A DNA stretch of 64,000 nt from Phascolomyces articulosus (taxonomy: Eukaryota; Mucoromycota; Mucoromycetes; Mucorales; Lichtheimiaceae): positions 744,001 through 808,000 of the forward strand of contig JAIXMP010000016.1 in assembly GCA_025677815.1 (NCBI GenBank), given 5' to 3'. Shown here piece by piece: positions 50,425 to 59,449 of this stretch; positions within the stretch are counted from its first letter, which is position 1, and each line of letters opens with the position of its first letter. The notes under the pieces are model-generated. The model made no database searches. It was not told where the DNA came from and saw only the letters and a list, made by a program, of their open reading frames with translations. Both the position numbers and the translations under genes were made by a program.

Positions 50425-50486
50425 GCCAACAAAGTTGGGCTACGTCTATTTGCACACCCCCTCTCACACACCCCTTTGAAGGTCCG
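50425..50486. repeat. Left terminal inverted repeat of the MULE
   Basis: It is the inverted counterpart of 54054-54137. Inner block CACACCCCTTTGAAGGTCCG and outer block GGGCTACGTCTATTTGCAC match after complementing. The outermost region carries three extra bases compared with the right end. Confidence 0.85.
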
Positions 50487-50604
50487 AAGATAAAAATGCT
50501 TTTGCAGAAAACAATATATAAAACTGAAAGGTAAAAAATAAAAGAGTATAAAAAGAGAAGAGACAATAGGAAAAAGAAAATAATATGTGAAAAAGGAAAG
50601 GGAA

Positions 50605-51384
50605 CTATTTGGTTAAATCGACAGGTTCGGAATCAGATGAATAAATGGAATGAACATCAGCATCGTCAGGAAGAGAAATTTCAGTGAATATACGAATAGA
50701 TTGATCAAATACATCTTTGAAAAGTAGATACCATGGATCAGCAGTTAATACTTCTTTCTTTCTTCCACGACTTTCATAATAAAGTGCTGGCCATTGGATA
50801 TGTGTATCGTGTTTGATTTTTACAAGGATGAAATGATTAACAATAAGCAGCAGAGCGATTGGGTGTGTACTTTCTGCATGGGCCGGATCGATTTGAAGAG
50901 GAAAAAAAGTATTAGATTCGTAACCGTAAAGTGCTAATGGAGTTTTGAATGTGTCAGAAGCAATTTGTGCACATTCAGGGGCACAAAACCATTCGTTACT
51001 ATTTGGATCCAGGACCTGTTTAATACGACGGTGATCGTAGCGTTTGTAAATACCATCGATATTTTTCAAATAGTGGATGAGCATTGCATCTTTTACTTCA
51101 ATATATCTTCCCTCATCACCAAATAATGCAACTGCTAATGCTCGGAATCCACAGTTTCCATCTGGAGCTGGGTTATACACCATTTCAACTTCGGAGCGAG
51201 GTATCAAGCTATGTTTTACCATATTTAAATTAGGTACAAAGCGGATTTTACGGGATGGTGGTGTGGATGGATTAGAGGCAGATGATGTGCTATATGTCTG
51301 GGTGTTATCAGTAGGTTCATGTTTTCCGGTCCTAAAATTTAAATTTAAATTGCCAAGAATAAGGTGAACATGTTCATGCTTCAT
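50605..51384 (-). CDS. OTU-type cysteine protease ORF carried by the MULE
   Basis: A 259-residue single-exon ORF lies just downstream of the transposase stop (31 bases between). Residues 1-60 are Ser/Thr/Pro-rich. The OTU core starts at about 68: NPAPDGNCGFRALAVALFGD contains the expected catalytic D75 and C78, and IVNHFILVKI supplies the probable catalytic H184. The C-terminus is acidic. OTU proteases cleave ubiquitin or related conjugates. Some transposons and viruses carry OTU or Ulp1-like proteases, though their role in transposition is not settled. No in-phase splice fuses this frame to the transposase, so a separate start at 51384 is most likely. Triad geometry looks intact. Whether it is translated from its own transcript is unknown. 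Confidence 0.8.
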   Translation of the reverse strand: MKHEHVHLILGNLNLNFRTGKHEPTDNTQTYSTSSASNPSTPPSRKIRFVPNLNMVKHSLIPRSEVEMVYNPAPDGNCGFRALAVALFGDEGRYIEVKDAMLIHYLKNIDGIYKRYDHRRIKQVLDPNSNEWFCAPECAQIASDTFKTPLALYGYESNTFFPLQIDPAHAESTHPIALLLIVNHFILVKIKHDTHIQWPALYYESRGRKKEVLTADPWYLLFKDVFDQSIRIFTEISLPDDADVHSIYSSDSEPVDLTK

Positions 51385-51415
51385 AACAATATTTTATATC
51401 TACATGGACAACATA

Positions 51416-53749
51416 TTACCATATTTCTGCTGCCTCACGGCCAAATTCAGTTTTGGCTTTCTTTTGACTTGCATTTTCTTGATATTCTAATGCAATTAAA
51501 TCGCGCTTGTTATTTTTTTGATGATATTTTCCTCGGCCATTCTTTGGGGAGGTTTTTGGTTGTTGTAAGTCTTTAACATTTATGAAAAGATCATCACTGA
51601 TTGCTTGCAAGCGCTGCAGTAAGGTTTTATGTTGATGTGGGTACTTATAAACCAAATTATTAATACGAGTAAGCTCAACATTAATCTGATCTTCGACAGT
51701 GGGGGCAATGTAACGTTCTGTTACTGCAAGGATGTTGCTTTCGTTGTCTGAAGTTTTGTCTTCAATATAACCGAACAAAATGTAAGCATCGAGTATAGGA
51801 GTTACTTTTATTTAATTACCTTGTGGGGCGGTTTTTTCTGGATAAAGGTGCCAACGTCTAGGAATTAAACTCAAAGGAATTTCCCCAGCAGAGGGTAACA
51901 TATGACAGCAAGGGATATTGTAATGAGCTTTGATGTTACATCTGCAATTATCTGTTTTCAAAATATTGCGATGCTTTAATTCTTCACAAATTGCATAAAA
52001 TGCAAATTTTGATATTTTACGCTGTAATTGAGCAAGGCGTAGCTTATAATCCGGTGGAAGATGAGGGTCAACATCAAAAGATTCTTTGTCCAGTTGCCTT
52101 TTCCAAGATAAGTTCTGTTTTGAATTACAAGAAAAAATATTGGTACATATACATATCTCATACTATATCCGATTATTTACACATACTCTCAACCTGTAAT
52201 GTTCATCGATTTGTTCAAAGGCGGAATATAAGTTGCCGCTTGATGACTGGATCGACTTTTTTAATGTAGCGTGTGTACCTTCAACCCGGTTTGTACTGTT
52301 GTTGCCAAAATGAACTACATATGCAATATCGCAGCCAACCCACTTTCACGAAATTCTAGTTTTCTATTTGTTTTATTTATATATGCAGAAAAAATATTAA
52401 TTGATTGTATATTAAATATTAGATCGTAAATTAACATAAATGTGGTTTACTCACTCTTCTAGATACTTTTTAACCTCATCCGGTTTTTTCGATTTCTGAG
52501 CGATTTCATTGTACATGGCTAATGCTTTAGTCTCAAGCTCCTCATCTGGAACCACACACATTTTGGAATACTCGTCATCATATTTATCAGCCATCAAAAA
52601 ATTGACTGCCTTTTCAAGTTGTTCATAATCGTCCTTGACATCGAAAAGTTTTTGCAATTTTGTTCGAAAGTTACGTCGAATGTGAACTTTACACAATAAC
52701 TTTTTTGAGTCAGGAAAAAAATTATCCAGTGCTCTTATCAACGGCTCTGCACTATCAGTAACAAAGACCTTGGGAAAGACAGATTGGTGAGATGGCCAAA
52801 CTATATCTCGAATTTTTCCAACTGCCCAGGCATAAGTTTCATTTGTTTCCCGAGACACCCATCCTCCTGCAATGCAAAATGTTTTCAAACTTGGATATCC
52901 AATGTTTCCGGTGCCTACAACATTGATGAAAGGCATGCGATACTTGTTTGTCTTGTATGTTGCATCCAAAACCACCACCTCTGGAAACTTGCATGCCAAA
53001 TCAATGGCTGATTGATGAGCCCAAACAAGGGAAACCAAGAATTGCTTTTCCCCCTCCTTTTTAGAATCAAACTCAACCTCGTATCCACTCTCTTTAAGCT
53101 TGGTAATTAATTGGAACATTGTATGATCAGGATCATTGTTAAATATCGTTTGTCGCATATTGGTAATATCCTTCGGGTCAACAATTTTATTCTTGCTAGC
53201 AAGGAATGACATAATGGAGCTGTTTGATGCATGACTCTTAATCATGTTGATAACAAGTGCTTCATCATCAACGTTGAGGCGGCGTAACATCGGATACGAC
53301 GATAGCTCTTGAGCTAATTCATGATTATGCTCACCATTGTAAAAAGATACAACATGCCATTGCTGACTATGCTTATTCAATGGTCTAAGTGTCATACGGA
53401 ACAGACATCCAAAACGTTGAGAATAACCTCTACGTTGTTTGTTTTTATTGGTGTCCAACGTAGAATCGGCAATTTCACCATTATCCTTAGCAACAAACAT
53501 TTTTGGTGTATCATTGCTTTGATCGTCATCATGAACGTTGCTGCTGGCTGGTTGACCATAGTTCTTACAAGCAATAATCATCTTTCTTTTGTCGTCCTTT
53601 TTTCCACACGAAATATTGCTTTTGAAAGTGTACAACGCGATTCCATTCTTTTCACCCCATGCAAAACATGCTTTTCTGGCAGCATTGTGATCATCCCAAG
53701 ATTGTTGAAGTTCATCCGGGATTGATGACATTGAAGTGGATTCAGACAT
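51416..53749 (-). CDS. MULE transposase with FAR1-type and SWIM zinc fingers, probably frame-broken
   Basis: The first exon from 53749 to about 52451 encodes 432 residues. A FAR1/WRKY-GCM1-like zinc domain uses C61, C115 and the H141-N-H143 pair. The DDE-type MULE core has VVLDATYKTNKYRMPF (D262), VFVTDSAEPLIRA (D332) and CKVHIRRNF. Later exons are about 52187-52340 (HFGNNSTNRVEGTHATLKK), 51820-52114 (SWIM finger: CRC ... IPCCHML) and about 51420-51767, ending at a stop at 51416. Between the first and second pieces the frame must shift near 52340 (readings NFVK and WVGCDIAYVVHFG are in different phases), so this copy is probably inactive, unless an unrecognised splice exists. The enzyme would cut and join the element's ends in the nucleus. 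Confidence 0.8.
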
Positions 53750-54053
53750 TGTGATCAGTAATGAAATTGTAAAAAGTTGCTTTTAAGTATTAATAAAAAA
53801 AGACTAATTTGTAATTGATATTCATTTTTCCATTTCCTTTATGTATTATTTGTGCTACCGTTTCTATAATACACAGTCGCTACTTTCATTATTTCATATA
53901 TATTTCTTTATATTATAAGCTTGAGTACAGCTATTACGATTAAATAGCAAATATGATATTATTATTGTCATTCATTTGAAAAAACTGGGTTAATTGTTAT
54001 ATTATTCGAGTTGCATAATATGAATTTATTATATCTAAATATTAGACCTTACT

Positions 54054-54137
54054 CGGACCTTCAAAGGGGGTGTGTAATTTTTTTTTTGAGAGGGGGTGTG
54101 TGAGAGGGTGTGCAAATAGACGTAGCCCAAAGTTGGC
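54054..54137. repeat. Right terminal inverted repeat of the MULE
   Basis: Starts CGGACCTTCAAAGGGGGTGT on the inner side and ends AGCCCAAAGTTGGC on the outer side. A T run and a partial duplication of the GAGAGGG-GTGTGT block make it about 22 bases longer than the left arm. Confidence 0.85.
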
Positions 54138-56066
54138 GGGTGGAAAAAATTGCTTGAAAGTAAACACAATGGAAGTGCAATATTGAATTTTACTGACAAA
54201 ACGCATATGATGAGAAAAATTAATTTCAAATCTAGCAAATGACTCTATCCATCAGTAATCCTTCATTTGGAGAGTATTGCTCAAGAACAGACGCAAACAG
54301 GGTAGGACGGAGAAATGAATGAAGACAGGGCTCACCACTAGAAAACACCAAAACCCGGACATCCAGTTTGCAAGAAACATAAACACGCCGTGTTAATCCC
54401 GACAGAGCCCCCGTTGCAAGGACGCAACCGGTACACCATCTATGTTCCCCAACCACCCAATTTTAAAGAGCTGACAACTCAATCTCTGTGAAGGGGGGAG
54501 ATCAAGCAACCAGATCTCCAAAAACTGAATGATCGTGTTCTGATATTGGTCAAAGAAAAAAAAAAAAGAGAGAGAGCAGAGCTCTTTTTATTATTATTAT
54601 TATTATCGATTGAACATCCGATGGTGGCTTATTTTATGACCCAGTGCCTTGATTATTTTATGTATTAGTTATATGGTGTTATATAGTGATATGATTGTAT
54701 CGTAAAGAAAAGGACAAAGAAGAAGTATGCTATCTGTTCTCGCGTAAAAAAAATATACAGGCACTCCGTAACCAAACCTATTTTGTTTCATCTTGGTGCG
54801 TACAAGCATATTTCTCCGTAGTGCCGATTGATTTATTATCAGTCTTTCCAGGGTAATTATATAATAGCAAGATATTTGGATGAAATCCATGGATCACATT
54901 ATTCAATAACAATAGTCCATGCAGGATTTCAAGGCTTCAAGGTAAGTTTCTATGTTTATAGGATTAGCATAACAACACGATGAATGTTTGTGTACCCCTG
55001 AATTTTTTTTTCTTGTTTTCAATTTCTGCTGATTTTGGTCCCACCCTCTTTTTTCTTTGTTCCTTTTGCATGCAAAACTTTCTCTCTCATATATATACCA
55101 TATATCATAGTTACTTATTATACATACACGTCATCGCTTGCTATGAATCCATTACCAATCGCTATTATATGTCATCGCCATCAAGTCATCTGTGCTATTA
55201 GACTGATATCTCCACCTGTCCTACTACAAAGACTTCTATTACAAACTATTACAAAGGCGTTTTTTCTTATGCAAACTTGCCACGGGAGATTCAACAGAGG
55301 CAGCTTTTACTTTTGTCAGCTTATATTTAGAGGCGTCATCACCTCATCGCACTCTTATTACTATCATAGAAAGCTCATTCCAATCTACACTTTGGACTGT
55401 CAACCTTAAACCGACGACGAATACCTCTTTCTTTGTTTTGAAAATCGATTCTTTTCCATAGTAACATAATACAGCCTGTATTGATCCTATCCATGGAAAA
55501 TGGCTCATCTTTTTTTTATCAATCGAGACCACGAAGGGACTAGCAGCTACGAGAAAACAATAGCAGCGACAACTTCTTGCCTCGAAGTCGTAAATTGCAC
55601 CCTACATCACGCTATTCTCGGCATGATCATCCCGAAACTTATGAATAAGGATCCTGTTATCGCTTGAACCCTTGTTTCGTGTGGAATTGTAGAAACATGA
55701 CAGCTTCAATTGATAATAAGGAATTCAAGCTGGATGGATGGACAGATTGATGATGATTTACAGGTAACTATATCGTTTTCATGATAGTCATGATGAAAGA
55801 GGGGTTATATACATCGTGTAAAAAAAATGTTATTGTCATTAGAAACTGGAATGTGTTCAGTTATGCATCATGCTACTCAATTGTTTCCCTCTCTCGTGTC
55901 TTCTCAAACAGGTACAATGGTTGTATTTTTAAAAAAGATGACAGATCCAGCAGGAAGGGATAGAACAGGACAAGTGTTATCATGGCTATAAACTTTCAAA
56001 GGTTGTTGCGCGATCCAGGCGAATGGGAAGTGGGGTGAGGAAAGAATGAAGGAGTGAGAAGTGTGG
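54138..56066. other. Non-coding, repeat-flanked DNA
   Basis: No supported gene. A somewhat GC-richer patch at 54250-54500 gives a 74-residue minus-strand ORF without motifs. A purine run with GAGA repeats and an ATT array lie at about 54548-54606. Confidence 0.45.
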
Positions 56067-56530
56067 ATTTGGATGATTTGTGAATAAATCAACGGGTATA
56101 TTACATCAAGAGTATCAGGTGGTGAGTATCTTTTTTTCATTTTGTAATTTCCGTAACTACAAACTTATATATGAAAATCCAAATATCGATGAATCCTTTG
56201 AATTTTTTTAAATGATGATTGCATTATTGGGTATTTTTAAAGTTCTTGAGAGAGAAGAGAGGAGGAGCAGACAGGGGTTTACATACAGGATGTGTGGGAT
56301 GGTGGTATTAAAAGGTATGAAAAGTGCGAACGTGGATCCTAGCTGGGCTTGTTATTATTAATCTTTTTATGTTGAGTGAACGAAATAAAAGATTTCGACT
56401 GTTCATGCGTACCTATTGAAAAAAGCGAAGCTGTGAAACATATAGATTGATGCACAATATATAGTAACTATGATATAAATGGTAGTGATTTATTTTATTC
56501 TTTTTGATAATGCACGATTTATCCTGAATT
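56067..56530 (+). repeat. Dispersed repeat, copy A
   Basis: Diverged copy of 58451-58840. Shared blocks in the same order and orientation include TTTGGATGATTTG, a TCATTxTGTAATTTCxGTAA segment, AATATCGATGA, AAATGATGATT, GTGGATCCTxGxTGGGCTT and TTCATGCGTACCT. Confidence 0.75.
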
Positions 56531-56811
56531 CTTCTTGAATATGGATATTCTTTCGAATCCATTTCAACTTTTTTTTGTAGAAAAAAAAAAGAATACGTAT
56601 TCAAGATATCTTGACATCTTCGAATATACTATACTGAATATATTTTTTCTAAGGCCCTTAGTAGATCTGATTTGCCACATTCCTTTAGCCGTGCCGAAAA
56701 AAAATCAAACGCAGTAATAAATTTCAACAACCGCAGCGGGTATAAGCTTATAATTATTTCTCCCACTAGCTTTATTTTTCTTTCCTCCATTAAACGAACG
56801 AATCACAGGTA

Positions 56812-57170
56812 CAAAAGTTAAATGAATGTTGGTTGGCGATAACAATTAAAGTAATAATAATGGCAACGTGTCTATTAATTCATGAATAATGTTTTTTTTA
56901 ATTATAGCATGCTCACACGCTCAAAAAGCGTGAAAGATTATCGGGTAAGTCAAGGCGAGCATGTTTGGCGAGCAACGATGCGAAACGAACGGAACGCTGG
57001 TACAGTAACTAGTTAAATAAATGTTGCTTGGCAACAATGCTGCTTGGCAACAATAATAATAGTAATGCATTTATTAATTTGTGAACACTATTATTTCTTT
57101 AAATCTTAGGACATGCTCACACGCTTCGAACGCGTGCGAAACAAGACGGGCGTGTTCGGCGATCCGTACG
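56812..57170 (+). repeat. Two tandem diverged units of about 190 bases
   Basis: Unit 1 (about 56812-56985) and unit 2 (about 57003-57170) share a GTTGxTTGGCxAxAA opening, an AATAATAATxGxAA stretch, TATTAATT and the block CATGCTCACACGCT followed by a GCGTG-AAA segment. The second unit contains a near-palindrome around CACGCTTCGAACGCGTG. Confidence 0.7.
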
Positions 57171-57298
57171 TTATGGTTCAAGTTTCCTTCTGGTTGATCC
57201 ATTCTGGCAGAATCATTTATGGGTTGGTTTTCTGAAATTGCCCCGAGCCCAGTTGCAAGTCGTAAATGGTTCAATGCCTGTATGGTTCAAGTCCCTTT

Positions 57299-57370
57299 GG
57301 CGATTGAGCAATCTGGTGAGCGATTGAGTAAGTTGGTGCGCGATTGAGTAAGTTGGTGAGCGATTGAGGA
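57299..57370 (+). repeat. 20-base tandem repeat, about 3.6 copies
   Basis: The unit GAGCGATTGAGTAAGTTGGT recurs with an exact 20-base period (CGATTGAG at 57301, 57321, 57341 and 57361) with few substitutions. Confidence 0.85.
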
Positions 57371-57381
57371 CGGAGTCAAGT

Positions 57382-57580
57382 CGATTGAGGTAATTATTAT
57401 TTTAGACGTGAACAAAGAGAATATGGGGAAATGATGAATCAAATGGTTAGTACTCACATCATATATTATCTTCTGTTTTATTAGATTCTGGCGATCATGA
57501 TGGTGCGATTGAGGTAATTATTATTCTAGACGTGAACAAAGAGAAGATAGTGAAATGATGAATCAATTGGTTTAGCACTC
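57382..57580 (+). repeat. Direct duplication of a 75-base segment
   Basis: 57382-57455 and 57506-57580 match closely, starting CGATTGAGGTAATTATTATT and ending near ATGATGAATCAA plus a TAGxACTC block. The copies are 124 bases apart. Confidence 0.8.
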
Positions 57581-57629
57581 TTGAAAGAAGTTCGAGTTAA
57601 ATATTCCTTATATTTAACATTGCTGTTTT

Positions 57630-58450
57630 TAATTAGGTGCGAAACCCTGGGATGTTGGCTGTGCTCTCAATCAAGCAACGGTTTCCTCTGATGATGCATC
57701 TGACACCAAGACACGTAAGGCAGCCCGGCAGTTGGATGCGGAGGAGCGGGGGGATGCCTCAGTCCATCCTTCGCGTTTGGTTCCCCCTGTTAAGCTACCT
57801 GCCTCAAGCAGGTGGTGAACTAAGGAGACTGAGAGCAAGTATTACCGGTCATTTGCCTGGAGGTTTTTTTTTATCTCTATTATTTCTCTATAATAAATAA
57901 ATGTTATCTCTATTTTTTCATACTTTTTAATTCTTCATTTTTAGCTACATTTCACTTTTGCTGACTGTACCACCACTCAATAATAATAATAACATATTGC
58001 TATTATTTACTCAGTACAACTTTTTTTTTTTTATTTTAATAATAATTCTCTGTTTGTTCCTGTTTTACGCATATGTTTTTTTTTCCTGTTTCTTTGAACT
58101 ATAACTACTTTATTATAAAAGAAGAGGAACGGTAATCACATAGCTAGTAGTCATTACTGTTTATATATTTATGAGTACTAAAGCGTAGGAATATGCAGCA
58201 TAATAAAATTAGCGCCAACAAGAATTTATTACTTTAGCCTATATAGTAGCATATGACACTGCTTATTACGGATACGTTGATCCAATCATCTCTATTATCA
58301 AATTGAAACTCACTCTTGGACAGAGCATCCTGATCACCAGAGTCAAGTTTATATGATGCATAATACAAGATGCTTTCTAGGATTATACCAAATTAGGAAA
58401 AAAATAAAAACACTAATATACAATTAAGCAACAGGATTGCTTGGGCGAAG
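57630..58450 (+). repeat. Dispersed repeat with coding remnant, left copy
   Basis: Diverged direct repeat of 62105-62590. It opens with a possible exon after a TTAATTAG acceptor whose frame reads AKPWDVGCALNQATVSSDDA and later RGDASVHPSRL, ending at a stop near 57815. Downstream shared blocks include CACTTTTGCTG, TATTATTTACT, TCCTGTTTTACGC-like, TGATCACCAGAGTCA and TGCTTTCTAGGAT. I do not recognise the protein fragment. Confidence 0.7.
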
Positions 58451-58840
58451 GGGTTTGGATGATTTGCAGGTGTATGCATCAAGAGCATCAGGTCGTGGGT
58501 ATCTTTTTTCATTCTGTAATTTCTGTAAATACAAACTTATATATAAAGATCAAATATCGATGAGATCCTTTAAATTTTTTCAAATGATGATTACATTGTC
58601 GGGTATTATTGTTGGAAGAAGTGTGAATGTGGATCCTGGTTGGGCTTATTATCAGTAGAATTGTTTTCTTGGAGCTTATTTCATATAAATATACACTCCG
58701 ACTGATTCATGCGTACCTGCTGAAAAAAAGCGGAGAACCCGTGTTTGTGAAACATATAGGTTAATGCATATACAATAATCATGATACATGACAGAGATAT
58801 ATTTTATTCTTCTTGACAATGTACGATTTATTCGACATTG
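58451..58840 (+). repeat. Dispersed repeat, copy B
   Basis: Diverged copy of 56067-56530 in the same orientation; its right half overlaps the left arm of the long inverted repeat. Confidence 0.75.
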
Positions 58841-59449
58841 CCTTCTTTTACACCTCATTGCAACATAATTGCCAATATATTACGGATCGGTAACGAATGC
58901 ACTGTTCTGCAATAATAATAAGAATAATAATTTCGGTCAACTAATTTTTCTTTCTTTCTTTCACTCAGAAACAATATATATATATATATGGTACGTACAC
59001 CCTTCCTTTCCATGCCCATGTCTATTTTTTTGTCTACATTCTTCATTACAAACTTCTCAACTTAAATTACTTATATATACTTTTATATTTGCTAATGCCA
59101 TTTTATTCCTTTGTTCATGCACAATTATATAAATTTGGTCATTCTTGTTCAAACTGCCCTCCCCATTTACATTTTTTTCAAGGCATGCTTCTTATGGTAC
59201 GAATGTCTCCTTCAAGCATTGTAACAAATAACAATATATATATATATAACTTTATTTTTTTATGAAACCGAAAGGATGTTTTGCCGTGTTCTTCTTTGGT
59301 GTGTTTTCGTGGTCGTACTATATTATCCTCAATCATGCTGCTATTTTCCTTATTATTCCGGAGCTCTCTTTCAAATAGTCCACATGTGATATTTTGGTAA
59401 ATCAATACGAAAATGGAAATGGTGTCATTTGGGAATAAACATACATACT
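58662..59449 (+). repeat. Left arm of a 788-base inverted repeat
   Basis: It matches 63213-64000 as the reverse complement with equal arm length. No difference was seen in the parts compared, including three ORFs whose translations match. Similarity stops sharply after ACATACATACT at 59449. The left limit is set only by the window end on the other arm. Confidence 0.92.

Larger units (their letters stand above)
50425..54137 (-). mobile_element. Mutator-like element (MULE) with two ORFs and terminal inverted repeats
   Basis: A 3.7-kb element bounded by inverted repeats at 50425-50486 and 54054-54137. Both ends begin with GCCAAC at the outer edge and share GGGCTACGTCTATTTGCACACC and a block ending GAAGGTCCG. 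The right copy carries an extra GT-rich and T-rich insert of about 22 bases. Inside, on the minus strand, are a FAR1-MULE-SWIM transposase and an OTU protease ORF. No matching 9-10 base target duplication is evident directly outside GCCAAC (the flanks share only GGGT), so the ends may be older or slightly misplaced. The structure suggests recent arrival, but a probable frame break in the transposase argues that this copy is no longer self-sufficient. Confidence 0.85.

Noticed and set aside
50416..54146. GGGT on both sides of the MULE as a target-site duplication
   Set aside because: Only four bases match and they are not in the correct register for a 9-10 base MULE duplication.
54232..54456. 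74-residue minus-strand ORF next to the MULE
   Set aside because: No start context, no splice partners and no recognised motif; lies in repeat-rich DNA.
58855..59046. ORFs duplicated in both arms of the inverted repeat
   Set aside because: Conserved only because the arms are identical; composition is low-complexity and no family is recognised.
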